Source of the DNA: Microvirga sp. 3-52
GTDB lineage: Bacteria; Pseudomonadota; Alphaproteobacteria; Rhizobiales; Beijerinckiaceae
DNA length: 64,000 bases
Assembly (NCBI RefSeq): GCF_018383585.1
Contig: NZ_JAHAMK010000022.1
Coordinates: forward strand, 21,660-85,659
Direction of reading: 5' to 3'
The translations under genes and the position numbers were made by a program. Numbering within the stretch: the stretch's first letter is position 1; each line of letters opens with the position of its first letter. The notes under the pieces were generated by a model. That model saw only the letters and a list, made by a program, of their open reading frames with translations, did no database searches and was not told the origin of the DNA. This document shows, one piece after another, positions 1-9,758 of this stretch.

Positions 1-1425
1 CGCAAGCTCATCGGCGGCTCGCTCGCTCACGCGGCGCTGTTGATCGAGGATGCACGGAAGGGCATGGATCGGTCGATTCTCAATCAACCGGGGCATCGTC
101 TCGACCGCAAGCTTCGCGAGATCGATGCTGCCCTTTTCGAGGCGAATGCCAACACCGCAAGAGCGTTCTTCCATGGTGCAGGATATCCCGGAGCACAGGT
201 TGGGTTAGAAGTCTCCATCGATGCGCCCGGCCTTGCGAACCTCTCGGTCGAGCCGCGGCTTCCCGAGGGGATCGAAGCAAAGGAGGTTTTCCATGAACCG
301 CGGCGTGTTCGCTATGCTATCGCGATCCCAGAAAAGGCTTCTTATACGGGACATTATCCGCCAGCCTTCGATCCCATGGGCGGCAATGGCCCGGCCGGCC
401 TTCATATCACCGGTGATCTCGACGGCCGCAGGATCGAGATCGATCTCGATCCCGAGAAACTTCTGACGATCGGTCCGCAGCAATCCCTGTCGCTCGATCC
501 GGTTTTCGCAATCGTGAGGGCCGATGCACCGGCATCCAGCATCCGTGTCCAAGCTGCGGGCGCAAATCCCACGGTCTGGCAGGTGCCGCAGGGCTGGAGC
601 GTTCGACGTCAGGACAACTATTGGGTCATCGATCCGCCGCAGCAAGCGAAGGCCGGCGTGTCAACTCTCGTTCCGATCCTCGACGGCAGGCCGGCAAGCT
701 CTGTGCGAATCATGGCCTATCCGCACATCCAGCCGGTTCCGTTCATTGCGCCGACGGAAGTAAAAATTCTGACGCTTGACGTCGCTCTGCCGAACGGCGC
801 CCGCATCGCATATGTCGGTGGCGGCAGCGACAATGTCGGGATGCATATGCGCCGCCTCGGGCTCGATGTGACGGATCTCGGGGAGGCGGATCTGAGAACC
901 GGATCCCTTTCCGATTTCACCACCATCGTCATCGGCATCTTCGCCTTCGGGCTAAGGCGCGATCTGCAAGATGCGGCCGGCCGGCTGCATCGGTTCGTGG
1001 AGGAGGGCGGCCATCTGGTGACGCTCTACCATCGCCCGACGGACGGCTGGGATCCGGATCGGACGCCCCGCCGTCTCGTCATTGGCTCGCCGTCACTGCG
1101 GTGGCGCGTGACCGACCCGTCGGCTCCCGTGACGGTTCTTAAACCGGACAGCCCGCTGCTGACCTCTCCGAACAGAATCGATGCGGGCGATTGGCATGGC
1201 TGGGACAAGGAGAGGGGACTCTACTTCGCCGCCGATTACGATCCCGCCTATGAAGAGCTTCTGTCTCTCAACGATCCGGATGAGCCTCCTCTGAGAGGTT
1301 CGCTGCTTTCGGCTCGAATCGGTCGCGGGCGGCATACCCATGTGGCGCTGGTGCTGCATCATCAACTGGACAAACTCGTTCCCGGCGCCTTCCGACTCCT
1401 GGCCAATCTCGTTCAGCCAGCCTGA
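1..1425 (+). CDS. PIG-L (LmbE-like) deacetylase, C-terminal part, 5' end outside window
   Basis: The frame is open from base 1, so the first ATG at 40 is internal and the N-terminal zinc-dependent LmbE catalytic domain lies off the left edge. What is visible is the long C-terminal extension seen in large PIG-L family proteins: a beta-rich region, then a ThuA/glutamine-amidotransferase-like domain (around GARIAYVGGGSDNVGMHMRR and FVEEGGHLVTLYHRP), ending in LANLVQPA. The role of these large PIG-L proteins is not established; deacetylation of an N-acetyl sugar is inferred from the missing domain's family. The EamA transporter starts 6 bases after the stop, so the two are probably co-transcribed. 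Family call is by resemblance of the tail only. Confidence 0.7.
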   Translation, partial: RKLIGGSLAHAALLIEDARKGMDRSILNQPGHRLDRKLREIDAALFEANANTARAFFHGAGYPGAQVGLEVSIDAPGLANLSVEPRLPEGIEAKEVFHEPRRVRYAIAIPEKASYTGHYPPAFDPMGGNGPAGLHITGDLDGRRIEIDLDPEKLLTIGPQQSLSLDPVFAIVRADAPASSIRVQAAGANPTVWQVPQGWSVRRQDNYWVIDPPQQAKAGVSTLVPILDGRPASSVRIMAYPHIQPVPFIAPTEVKILTLDVALPNGARIAYVGGGSDNVGMHMRRLGLDVTDLGEADLRTGSLSDFTTIVIGIFAFGLRRDLQDAAGRLHRFVEEGGHLVTLYHRPTDGWDPDRTPRRLVIGSPSLRWRVTDPSAPVTVLKPDSPLLTSPNRIDAGDWHGWDKERGLYFAADYDPAYEELLSLNDPDEPPLRGSLLSARIGRGRHTHVALVLHHQLDKLVPGAFRLLANLVQPA

Positions 1426-1431
1426 GGGGAC

Positions 1432-2331
1432 ATGGAGCCCGAGCCGGAAAGCAGGTCGAGCGCACGTCCCGTTCCTCTGGGGATCAGCGCAGGATGGTTG
1501 TTGCTCGACATGGCGCTGGTCACGACCATGCAGGCCATCGTCAAGGCCGAGGGCGAGACCTATCCGGCAGTCCAGTTGGTCTTCCTCCGCTCGCTCGTCG
1601 GATTCATCTCGGTGGCGCCGCTGGTGTGGCGCCACCGCCGGAAGCTGACGAGCCTCTCGAATATTCGCGGCCACCTGGTGCGGGTCGCCTTCAACTCCGC
1701 CGCATTGACCCTCAACTTCGCAGCCTTCGCGGCTTTGCCTCTGGCACTGGTCACCGCCATAGGATTTACCCGGCCGCTCGTGCTGCTCGTGATGGCAGCC
1801 ATCATGCTGGGAGAGCGGGTAAGCCGGACGCGCTTTGTTTTCACGGCACTCGGATTTCTCGGCGTCATCGTCATGCTGCAGCCGGACGCGATCCCCTGGA
1901 ACATGGGAATTCTCGCGGCTTTCGGATCGGTTCTCTTCGGCTCCCTCGCGGTCGTCCAGACGAGACGGCTCGCCGGTGAGAGCACGGTCATCCTGATGCT
2001 CTTCTACACGGTCGGGCTCACGCTCCTGACATCGATTCCCGCTGCGGTCGTTTGGGTGCCGATCCCGTGGAGCGAGTTGCCGAACATCATCCTCGTCGGC
2101 GTGCTGGCGCAACTCGGGCAATATTGCTGGCTGCAAGCCTATCAGAAACAGGAGGCGCGTCTCCTCGCGCCGATCGGCTACCTGTCGATCCTCTTCTCGG
2201 GATCTGCGGGATGGCTTTTCTTCGGCGAGATCCCCTCCCTGTCCCTTTGCATCGGGGCCGCAATCGTGGTTCTGACCACGGTCCTGAGCACGCCGGCCGA
2301 ACGCTGGCTGAAGAACAGGAACAGGGCTTAA
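1432..2331 (+). CDS. DMT-superfamily (EamA) inner-membrane transporter
   Basis: A 299-residue, strongly hydrophobic protein with the two tandem EamA repeats of the drug/metabolite transporter superfamily, about ten membrane segments. The first repeat carries the typical QLVFLRSLVGF segment and the second ends in FGEIPSLSLCIGAAIVV, a common EamA closing motif. Length is normal for the family. The ATG lies 6 bases after the PIG-L stop, so translation is probably coupled. Substrate cannot be read from the sequence; members export amino acids, metabolites or drugs. Confidence 0.9.
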   Translation: MEPEPESRSSARPVPLGISAGWLLLDMALVTTMQAIVKAEGETYPAVQLVFLRSLVGFISVAPLVWRHRRKLTSLSNIRGHLVRVAFNSAALTLNFAAFAALPLALVTAIGFTRPLVLLVMAAIMLGERVSRTRFVFTALGFLGVIVMLQPDAIPWNMGILAAFGSVLFGSLAVVQTRRLAGESTVILMLFYTVGLTLLTSIPAAVVWVPIPWSELPNIILVGVLAQLGQYCWLQAYQKQEARLLAPIGYLSILFSGSAGWLFFGEIPSLSLCIGAAIVVLTTVLSTPAERWLKNRNRA

Positions 2332-3058
2332 GACCCTGGCCTGATGCCGGCCACGATTGCCATGTGCCAGCCACAGTCCCGTTTCCGTGCAGGAGGCTTG
2401 GCAATCGCGCGCCTTGGAGAGATCTGCGTTCGCTTCGAGGGCATAACTATTCTTATCCGACCGGCATCCTCGCACAGGCGGGCGACCGTGCGGGATCGCA
2501 GGACATCGGCCTTCCCGGAATCTCCGATGCTCGCGAGCGAGGCGGCCGATTGCAGGAAAGCTCGAACGAGGTGCCGAACGCCGAGGTCGCCGTCGTACGC
2601 CTCGACCCCACAAGCGCAGAGCCGCAGGTGGTCTTTTCGTCCTTATCGGCCGGCGCCCCAGGCGGTTTGCGGCAGGCCACATGGGTACCGGAACCAGGCG
2701 GCGGGGGTTATCGGGAATAACCCCGAAGCGAAGCCACGGATGACCCGGGTTCGCATGCAAATAATCTCTCCTTCGGCAGGTGATCGCCGGATCCCTGCGA
2801 AAGGGAGTGGGCGCTTGGGGCGGGATTCGGAGACCGCGACGCCGGCTTGACCTTTCAGGGAGGTCCACCGCGGCATGGCGGTTCTCCCCGGCCTCCATGG
2901 CGGCTCTGCGCGCTTTCTCGGTATTGACCTGAGCAACATCGCTCGCAGCGGCGGCGTTACGTTCCGATCGCAACCAGGGGCAGGGAGTCCGCCATGCGCC
3001 TCCCGATCGTCATGATTACGTCCCCCTCCCTCCGTTGAGAGACCGCCTCTAACGTATG
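2332..3058. other. 727-base gap without a convincing gene
   Basis: Open frames exist on both strands, but none has a ribosome binding site, a recognisable domain or a plausible N-terminus; the longest (1093-2973, minus) runs antisense through the DMT gene. The region holds a hairpin at 2704-2724. A short plus-strand stretch near 2530-2700 reads like protein (PNAEVAVVRLDP) and a minus-strand stretch near 2860-2960 reads SDVAQVNTEKARRAA, so decayed genes are possible, but I could not name either. Confidence 0.4.
2704..2724. repeat. 8-bp stem hairpin
   Basis: GGGGTTAT (2704-2711) and ATAACCCC (2717-2724) pair perfectly around a 5-base loop. There is no T-run on either side, so it is not a clear intrinsic terminator. 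It lies about 370 bases after the DMT gene. Confidence 0.5.
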
Positions 3059-4879
3059 CTACATCGGCAGGACCCAAGGCACCATGATCACGCAAACGAT
3101 AAGCACGAGGATGGAAAAAGGCACGCCAAGCCTTATGAAATCTCCGAACAAGTAATTTCCTGGGCCGACGACAAGGGTGTTCACCGGCGACGACACCGGG
3201 GTCATGAAAGCGGTTGATGCGGCCAAGGCGACGATCATGGCAAATGGATACGGCGAGGCATTCAGCTCCTTGGCGATCGCAAGGGCGACCGGTATCATCA
3301 GGACTGCGGTCGCGGTGTTGGAAATGAACATGCCCAGCAGGGCGGTAATAATAAAGAGGGTCCCGAGGACAACACGCGGCCCTGCGTCGCTGATGACGCT
3401 CATCAGGAAGTCAGCAGCCAAATCCACTCCTCCGGTTCTCTGCAATGCGATCGAGAACGGCAGCATGCCGACGATGAGAACGATGGTTTTCCAGTCAATG
3501 GAACGATAGGCGCTGGGAAGATCGATGCACCCCAGAAGCCCCATCAGCAGGCACCCGATCAATGCAGCATGTACGTTCGGGATGACTCCGCTGACCATCA
3601 GCCCGACGACGAGCGTCAGACAAGCAACAGCTTGAAGGGCCTTTCCGGGTACTGGAAGAACCTCGTCGAGTTCCGAGGGGAGCCGGATAATGGCCAAGTC
3701 TCCGTCATCCGACCGAAGTTGCTCGATGTCGTTCCAGGTCCCGACGAGCAGCAGCATGTCGCCAACCTCGAGCCTTTCATTGACGAGATTTCGGTCGTGC
3801 ACGATACGGCCTCGCCTGAGGCCGATGACCGAAAGTCCGAAGCGACTCCGGAAATGCGCTTCGATCACCGAGCGTCCAACCAGATCCGACGATGGCGGTA
3901 CGATGACCTCCGCCAATCCGATTTCCTGCGAACGATCGCTGAAATAGGTTCCGTCCAGCGGCAGCTCCTCGAGGAGGAAATCGTCCCGAATGGAGTGGAT
4001 GTCCCTGCTGTTCGGGAGCAAGTCGATCAGCAGTACATCGCCGACCTTGATTTCCATTTTTGCGGTCGGCCGGAGCAGTTCCCTCGAGAAGTTGCGGCTT
4101 CTCTCTATGGCGATGATGTTTGCTCCGGACGAGCCACGCAGGTTGAGCTCCTCCAAGGTCTTGCCGGCGAGCGGCGAGCGGTCGGTCACGAGAAGGCGAT
4201 ATTCGCGGTTCGCGAGGCCATACTCGTCGACCCACGCTGCGAACGTCGGCCGGTTGGCGGTCTTAGCCCGATTTCCAGCCGGCAACCAGCGCCGTGCGAA
4301 CGCCATGTAGATGATGCCCAGCACCAGGACGGGAACGCCGAAAGGCGTGAAGCTGAAGAACGAAAAGCCCGCGATGCCGTGACGCTCGAGTTCGCTGTTG
4401 ACCACGAGGTTCGGTGCCGTTGCAACCAGGGTCGTCATCCCGCTGATCAGGGCCGCGAAGCTGATCGGCATCATCAATCGACCGGGCGGAATGCCAGTGC
4501 CTTGCGCGATCCGCAGCGCCACCGGGATGAAAATCGCAGTCACGGCAGTCGAACTCATGGTCGCTCCGAGAGCGCAGACGACCGTCATCAGTAGAGTTGT
4601 CAAACGCAGTTCGTTAGCCCCCGCCTTCGTGGTCAGCCAGTCGCCGAGCCCCTGAGCCACGCCCGTTCGCACCAGTCCCTCACCGATCACGAACAGGGCG
4701 GCAATCAGGACGATATTGGGATCGCTAAAGCCTGCGAGCGCTTCCTGCACCGTGAGCACGCCCGTCAGGGGCAGCGCCGTGAGCATGATCAGCGCCACGG
4801 CGTCCAGGCGAGGCTTGTTGATGGCGAACATCACGATCGCGGCGGCAAGCAGTCCAAGGACGACAGCAAGTTCGGACAT
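3059..4879 (-). CDS. SLC13/DASS-type permease with two TrkA-C (RCK_C) domains
   Basis: A 606-residue membrane protein of the family often annotated SLC13 family permease, which couples uptake of an anion (sulfate, dicarboxylate or similar) to Na+ or H+. Membrane segments occupy about residues 1-190 and 410-606. Between them, about 215-400, lie two soluble TrkA-C-like regulatory repeats (around TDRSPLAGKTLEELNLRG and VPPSSDLVGRSVIEAHF). The hairpin-loop signature appears twice (TAPNLVVNSELERHG and SSPVNTLVVGPGNYLFGDF). It is paralogous to the gene at 10823-12655. It is the last gene of the leftward transporter run, 363 bases after the Mrp operon, so it may have its own promoter. Substrate is not determined. 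Confidence 0.88.
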   Translation of the reverse strand: MSELAVVLGLLAAAIVMFAINKPRLDAVALIMLTALPLTGVLTVQEALAGFSDPNIVLIAALFVIGEGLVRTGVAQGLGDWLTTKAGANELRLTTLLMTVVCALGATMSSTAVTAIFIPVALRIAQGTGIPPGRLMMPISFAALISGMTTLVATAPNLVVNSELERHGIAGFSFFSFTPFGVPVLVLGIIYMAFARRWLPAGNRAKTANRPTFAAWVDEYGLANREYRLLVTDRSPLAGKTLEELNLRGSSGANIIAIERSRNFSRELLRPTAKMEIKVGDVLLIDLLPNSRDIHSIRDDFLLEELPLDGTYFSDRSQEIGLAEVIVPPSSDLVGRSVIEAHFRSRFGLSVIGLRRGRIVHDRNLVNERLEVGDMLLLVGTWNDIEQLRSDDGDLAIIRLPSELDEVLPVPGKALQAVACLTLVVGLMVSGVIPNVHAALIGCLLMGLLGCIDLPSAYRSIDWKTIVLIVGMLPFSIALQRTGGVDLAADFLMSVISDAGPRVVLGTLFIITALLGMFISNTATAVLMIPVALAIAKELNASPYPFAMIVALAASTAFMTPVSSPVNTLVVGPGNYLFGDFIRLGVPFSILVLIVCVIMVPWVLPM

Positions 4880-5242
4880 TCCGGGATTTCTTCGTATGGC
4901 CGATCGTTACGCTAGTGAGCGCCAGATTGAGTTGACGCAGCGCCGACGGCAACCAAATTCTGGGGGGGGCGACGACTGAACGGGACGCTCGGCAGGCTTT
5001 TGGGATGGGAGGCTAAGCAACTTAACCCTTGGCCACTCATGGAACGGCAGACGATGTACTCCTGATCGAAAGTTTTCTTCCCGATGAAAGATCGGAACAT
5101 CACCATGATGAGTGTTGTAACTCTTCCCGCGATCCGTTCACGCGCTCTTCCGACGGACGCCATCCCTGAGCATTCCTCGCTCCGCAGACGCCGGGGCGGC
5201 GAGAAATGAATGGCCGTGCGGCCCCTAAGACTGTGTCGGTAC
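4880..5242. other. 363-base intergenic gap with a G8 tract
   Basis: No gene is apparent. The gap separates the end of the Mrp operon from the start of the SLC13 gene, both read leftward, so it probably holds the operon end and a promoter for the SLC13 gene. A run of eight Gs lies near 4966-4973 (plus strand). No clear terminator was seen. Confidence 0.4.
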
Positions 5243-8200
5243 TCACAGACGGCCCCCGGCCCATAACCCCGCGAGTCCGGTGCTCGTGACATAGATGACC
5301 AGGAAATAGAACAGGACATAGAGGGCATAGGTCTGACCGTTGCCAGAATAGAGCCCCCGTGCCCAATCTGCTACGGCAAGCGTGCCGTCCGCGACGCTCC
5401 GCCAGAAGACGATAGCGACAGGGGGCGAGGCGATGCCGATGATGGGACGATAGAAGGCGAAGAACCGATGAAGATCGGCGACGTTCCGCTGGCTGCCCGA
5501 ATATGCGAGCCAGGCGATCAGCCCAAGGACCGCCGCGACCGTAACGGCGCCAGTCATGATCGGCGTCGGATTCCAATAGCCATAGACCGTCTCCAGGGAC
5601 ATCCCCTCCCAGACCAGCGTCGAGGCAAAGTGCGGGTCGATTGCAGCGGAAACGGGATCCATCAGCAATTTCGGGTAGAGTGATAGAACGAGGATACCCG
5701 TGATCAGCACGAATTGCGGGACGAGGAGAGCCGTCGGCGCCTCGCTGACTTTCGTCTGCTCGCCCCTATACGGCCCAAAGAAGAGGCCGCTGACGAGACG
5801 AATCATGTACAGGAAGCCGAGAAAGGTCGCCACAAGCCCGGCGACGGCGAGAAAGTGCCAGCCTTTCTCCGTCATGGCGCTCAACAGCAACCACTTGCCA
5901 CCAAAGCCCATCAGTGGCGGCAGGCCCGACATCGAAATGACAGCGACGAGCACGGTCGCGAAGGTCACCGGCATCGCGCGGAGGAGCCCGCCCCCTTCCG
6001 GGAGGCTGCGCGAGCCGGTGCGGAGAATAATGCCGGCGATGGCGAGGAAGAGGACTCCCTTCACCATCACGTGGTTGGCGACAAGATAGAGCGCAGTAAC
6101 CCAGCCCAGATGGCTCATCAGCGCTGTTGCGGTGATGATATAGCCAAGCTGGCTCATGCTGGAGAGGGCGAGGAGACACTTGATATCGGTCTGCTGGAGC
6201 GCCATCAAAGCTCCGGCAATCGTCGTCAGCATGCCGACCCAAGCGATGGCATGTGCGAGCTCCAGCCCAGCCTCGGACCGGATTGCGAGATAGGTCCCCA
6301 TGAGCAGACCGAAGACAGCAACCTTGCTGACCACGCCCGAAAGCACTGCGGTGAAATCGTCATCTGCCTCGGAATAGGCTCCCGGCAGCCAAACATGTAC
6401 ACCGATCGCACCCGCCTTGATCAAGAACCCGGCCGCGAGGAACGCGAAAGCGACGCTGGCGTCCGGGCCGCTGGTCATCAGCGCGCCGAGGTGGATCGAG
6501 CCGCTGACCGCGGCGATTCCGGCGAATCCCGCCAGCACAAGAAAGGCAGACAGCAACGAGAACAGCAGGAAACTCAGCACATGCGGCCCCGCACCCCGGC
6601 CCTTCGCTATCAGAAAGCAGGTCGATAAGGTTATGATCTCCCAACTGAAGAAGAACTCCAGGCTCGTGGACGATCGAAGCAGCGCTTGGATGGAAAGCAT
6701 GAGGATCGCCAGCATCGGATAGTAGCCAGGGCGGTCATCAACTCTGTAGAGGCCCGCTGCGGCTATGACGAGGCTGCCAGCGAGCAACAGGATCGCGAAG
6801 AGCCAGGCAATGCCCTGGGCGGCTTGCGCCAGGAAGCTACCGACGGCAAGAACGACGGCAAGCATCAGCACATTCTTGGCACGGCCCGGCATGCGGTCGA
6901 GCGCGTAGAGGATGATGCGGGAAAGGAGCGGGCCGAACATCCAAGGTGCGCCTGCTCCCGAGGCGCGTGCCGCTACATAGCCGGCGATACACAGGAGGAG
7001 TGCGACAGTCACGATGGGAAACAGCGCGGATGCGGACGGCATCTCTGTCGGTCCGCTTTCCTGTGTGCAGAGGGCGCGGGTGAACCAGCGGAACATATAC
7101 GCCGCTTCCAGCAGCGAACCGCATAGGATCAGCACAACCCAGGGCAGCTTTGCAGCGCTGGTCAGTTGCATGATAAGCGCCCATTTGGCCCAGAAACCGG
7201 GGAATGGTGGCAGTCCGGCAATGGCCACGAGGAAGAGGGTCAGCAGCGCTGCTAGGAGGGGATGGCCGGCGATGCCGACTGGCACATCGATATCGCGTTG
7301 GCGAATGACGCTGGCGATCCAGAAGAGGCCGGCCTTGGCGAGAAGATGATTGAGAAAGAGGCCACCCGCCACCAGCGGAATCGATGCCACTGCGCCGACC
7401 TGATGGAGAAGCGCCAGTCCGAGGAGGAGCAGGCCCATTTGACCGATCGACGAATACCCGAGAAGCCGCTGGATACCAGACTGCTTCAGACCGATCAGGT
7501 TGGAGAAAAGGAACGTGGCTCCGCCTGAGACGGCCAGGATGGGGAGTTGGTCTTCAAAGAGGGGAAGCAGTTTCACGAGCGAGAAGAATACACCAGCGGA
7601 GACACCGACGGAGATCATCGTGGCGACGCCGCTCGGCGCGGTTTCATAGACGTCGAGCCCCCAGCCATTCGCGGGGAAAGGCTTCAGTTCGATGACGAGG
7701 CAGGCAAGCAGGAGAAGCAGTGCAGCCACGCCGATCGGTCCGGTGATGTTGGACTTGGTAGCTACCAGGGTATCGATGTTGAGGGTGCCGGTGACATAAT
7801 AGAGCAAACCCGTGCCGAGCAGGAAGAGCGACGACGCAATGACCGTCGCCATGATGAACTTGAATGCCGCCCCCAACGCGGCTGGTGTGCGCTCAAGCCC
7901 GAGAAGGCCGTAGGTCGCGATGGAGACGATCTCCAAGAAGACGAAGAGATTGAAGAGATCCCGGGTCATCACCATGCCGTTGATGCCCATGGTGAGTCCC
8001 AGGTAGAGCAGCAGCGCCGCGTAGTTGCCGCGCAGCCGATCCCAAAGATGCAGCGCTCCCAGAATGGCCATGACATTGACGCTTGCGGTGACAAATCCCT
8101 CGGACAGGCCAAAGCGCAGATTGATCGAGACCGGCGGCAGCGATCCTGCCGTGAAGATATCGATGGGTGGCTCGCCACCGAGAATGCGAAGCAGCGAAAC

Positions 8201-8347
8201 GGCGCTGATGACCGCGATCCCGACGAGTGCGATGAAGAAGCCGGCGGAAAGCCAGCCGTTGCCGATCCGGACGAGCAGCGGAATGGCGAATCCGCCTGCC
8301 AGTCCAAGAAGGAAGATGTTCAGCGGATGGAACAGGCTCGCTACCAT
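5243..8347 (-). CDS. Double MrpD/NuoL-M-type proton-translocating subunit (two antiporter domains in one chain)
   Basis: 1034 residues, about twice a normal MrpD/MnhD. Residues about 1-500 form one Proton_antipo_M domain (FLEIVSIATYGLL with the conserved Glu helix; IELKPFPANGWGLDVYETAP with the Lys helix). Residues about 530-950 form a second (FFFSWEIITLSTCFLI; LIKAGAIGVHVWLPGAYSEA). The ATG at 8347-8345 was chosen because the N-terminus MVASLFHPLNIF is typical and it overlaps the mnhC stop by 7 bases; the open frame upstream to 8644 is antisense-like. No separate MrpA exists in the operon, so the second domain probably supplies the second ion-translocating module. It acts in the inner membrane as part of an Mrp/Mbh-type cation/proton antiporter complex. 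Whether the fusion is shared by relatives needs a database search. Confidence 0.85.
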   Translation of the reverse strand: MVASLFHPLNIFLLGLAGGFAIPLLVRIGNGWLSAGFFIALVGIAVISAVSLLRILGGEPPIDIFTAGSLPPVSINLRFGLSEGFVTASVNVMAILGALHLWDRLRGNYAALLLYLGLTMGINGMVMTRDLFNLFVFLEIVSIATYGLLGLERTPAALGAAFKFIMATVIASSLFLLGTGLLYYVTGTLNIDTLVATKSNITGPIGVAALLLLLACLVIELKPFPANGWGLDVYETAPSGVATMISVGVSAGVFFSLVKLLPLFEDQLPILAVSGGATFLFSNLIGLKQSGIQRLLGYSSIGQMGLLLLGLALLHQVGAVASIPLVAGGLFLNHLLAKAGLFWIASVIRQRDIDVPVGIAGHPLLAALLTLFLVAIAGLPPFPGFWAKWALIMQLTSAAKLPWVVLILCGSLLEAAYMFRWFTRALCTQESGPTEMPSASALFPIVTVALLLCIAGYVAARASGAGAPWMFGPLLSRIILYALDRMPGRAKNVLMLAVVLAVGSFLAQAAQGIAWLFAILLLAGSLVIAAAGLYRVDDRPGYYPMLAILMLSIQALLRSSTSLEFFFSWEIITLSTCFLIAKGRGAGPHVLSFLLFSLLSAFLVLAGFAGIAAVSGSIHLGALMTSGPDASVAFAFLAAGFLIKAGAIGVHVWLPGAYSEADDDFTAVLSGVVSKVAVFGLLMGTYLAIRSEAGLELAHAIAWVGMLTTIAGALMALQQTDIKCLLALSSMSQLGYIITATALMSHLGWVTALYLVANHVMVKGVLFLAIAGIILRTGSRSLPEGGGLLRAMPVTFATVLVAVISMSGLPPLMGFGGKWLLLSAMTEKGWHFLAVAGLVATFLGFLYMIRLVSGLFFGPYRGEQTKVSEAPTALLVPQFVLITGILVLSLYPKLLMDPVSAAIDPHFASTLVWEGMSLETVYGYWNPTPIMTGAVTVAAVLGLIAWLAYSGSQRNVADLHRFFAFYRPIIGIASPPVAIVFWRSVADGTLAVADWARGLYSGNGQTYALYVLFYFLVIYVTSTGLAGLWAGGRL

Positions 8348-8712
8348 TTCGACTCCGTGAAGGCACGGATGTCGAAGGACTTCCTGGCTGAATGGAGACG
8401 GACTGCATAAGCGAGCATGATGGCCGTCACCGCGAATCCGATGACGATGGCCGTCACCACCAACGCGGAGGGAATGGGATCGATCGCACGCCCTGCCTCG
8501 GCCTGGCTGAGCGCCCCGTCGATGATCGGGGCCGTACCTCCGGTCACATAGCCGGTTGCAACGATGACGATGTGGAGTCCGGTGCTGAACAGGGCGAACC
8601 CGATGATGATGCGAAGCAGGTGACGGTGGATCAGGATACCGCAAAGACCGATCAGGGCGAGCCCGAAGCCCGTGACCAGCAGGATGGAGGACACTGGGAT
8701 GATCGTTGTCAT
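8341..8712 (-). CDS. mnhC: Cation:proton antiporter subunit C (MnhC/MrpC, NuoK-like)
   Basis: 123 residues with three membrane segments, the size and pattern of MrpC/NuoK: LVTGFGLALIGLCGILIHRHLLRIIIG, then the helix with LFSTGLHI, then DPIPSALVVTAIVIGFAVTA, the family's most conserved stretch. It lies 12 bases after the mbhE-mnhB gene and overlaps the next gene by 7 bases. MrpC helps form the membrane core next to MrpD. Confidence 0.93.
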   Translation of the reverse strand: MTTIIPVSSILLVTGFGLALIGLCGILIHRHLLRIIIGFALFSTGLHIVIVATGYVTGGTAPIIDGALSQAEAGRAIDPIPSALVVTAIVIGFAVTAIMLAYAVRLHSARKSFDIRAFTESKW

Positions 8713-8724
8713 GTCCTGGCTAAC

Positions 8725-9417
8725 TCAACGTCCGAAGCGGTTGATGATGACACTGAGCTCTGCCCCGACCTTGATGCCGAGCAGCGCCGAGACCAACGGA
8801 ATGGCGCCGGCGCTGAGGAAGGTGCCTGCTTCGCCAGGCGGCAGGAACCGCGGGTCGAGGAAGCCGCCGGCGAGGATCAATCCCAAAATGCCGATCGCGA
8901 CATACGTTATGCCGGCAAGGGACTCGATCACGCTGAGCGCCGCTGCATTAAGCCGGGCTCCCGGGTCGGCCAAAAGCAACAGCATAACTCCGGAGGCGAC
9001 GATGGCGCCACCTTGGAACCCACCGCCTGCGGATAGATGACCGTTGACGATGACGTAGGCACCGAACGTGAGGATCACGGGCAGCAAGACCTGAGAGCCT
9101 GTCATCACGATTTCGCTGGCAGGCCTGCGCCTCCGTTCCTCCGCTTCCTTGAAGCCGGCATCGTCCTTCCTGAGAAGCAGGCCGACGCTGGCCGCAACCA
9201 TGAAAAGCACGGCAACCTCCCCCAGCGTATCGAAGCCGCGATAGGCGATGAGGATCCCGGTGACGATATTCGAAACCCCGAGTTCGAGAGGGGCCCGCGA
9301 CACGTAGTACTCCGCAAGCGCGCGAAGAGCCAACCGCTCCGTATAGCCTCCGGTCAATCGGATGAAGATCAGCGCGAACAGGGTGACGGCGACCAGCACG
9401 CTGACGCGATAGATCAT
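8725..9417 (-). CDS. mnhB: MbhE-like domain fused to MnhB (MrpB) antiporter subunit
   Basis: 230 residues. The N-terminal 90 or so (TGILIAYRGFDTLGEVAVLF) match the MbhE-type domain that in classical Mrp systems sits at the C-terminus of MrpA. Residues about 105-230 are an MnhB domain (GGGFQGGAIVASGVMLLLLADP). The ATG at 9417-9415 overlaps the mnhG stop as ATGA; the longer open frame up to 9864 runs antisense to mnhG and is rejected. The arrangement shows that the MrpA tail is carried here on other subunits. Confidence 0.88.
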   Translation of the reverse strand: MIYRVSVLVAVTLFALIFIRLTGGYTERLALRALAEYYVSRAPLELGVSNIVTGILIAYRGFDTLGEVAVLFMVAASVGLLLRKDDAGFKEAEERRRRPASEIVMTGSQVLLPVILTFGAYVIVNGHLSAGGGFQGGAIVASGVMLLLLADPGARLNAAALSVIESLAGITYVAIGILGLILAGGFLDPRFLPPGEAGTFLSAGAIPLVSALLGIKVGAELSVIINRFGR

Positions 9418-9758
9418 GTCGCGCCCCCCGCTTCGTTGGTCTTCTGGTCGTCCGCAAGCGCGTCCATCACGGTTGCCGGTGCCATCGGCGTGCGGATCCG
9501 ATGCGCGGCGCGCGAGAGCGCGTGGGAGGAAACGGGGTTCGTCATCAACACGAAGAAGATGACGAGGACCAGTTTGAGTGTCCATCCCGGATGGTAGAAG
9601 GCAAGGCCGACCACAATCAACACGTTGCCCAGGGTCGTCGCCTTGGTGCCTGCCTGGATGCGGGTGAAGGAGTCCGGCATGCGCACGAGGCCAAGACCTG
9701 CCGAGAACAGGAACACGGCGCCGGCCAGGATCAGCAAGCTTCCGATCAGCTCGATCAT
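9414..9758 (-). CDS. mnhG: Monovalent cation/H+ antiporter subunit G
   Basis: 114 residues with the MnhG hallmark GLVRMPDSFTRIQAGTKATTLG between the first two of three membrane helices. It overlaps both neighbours by 4 bases, indicating tightly coupled translation. In Mrp complexes MrpG is a small accessory subunit needed for assembly. Confidence 0.93.
   Translation of the reverse strand: MIELIGSLLILAGAVFLFSAGLGLVRMPDSFTRIQAGTKATTLGNVLIVVGLAFYHPGWTLKLVLVIFFVLMTNPVSSHALSRAAHRIRTPMAPATVMDALADDQKTNEAGGAT

Noticed and set aside
1093..2973. 626-codon open frame on the minus strand
   Set aside because: Antisense to the DMT gene, Arg/Asp-rich, no domain, typical of GC-rich shadow frames.
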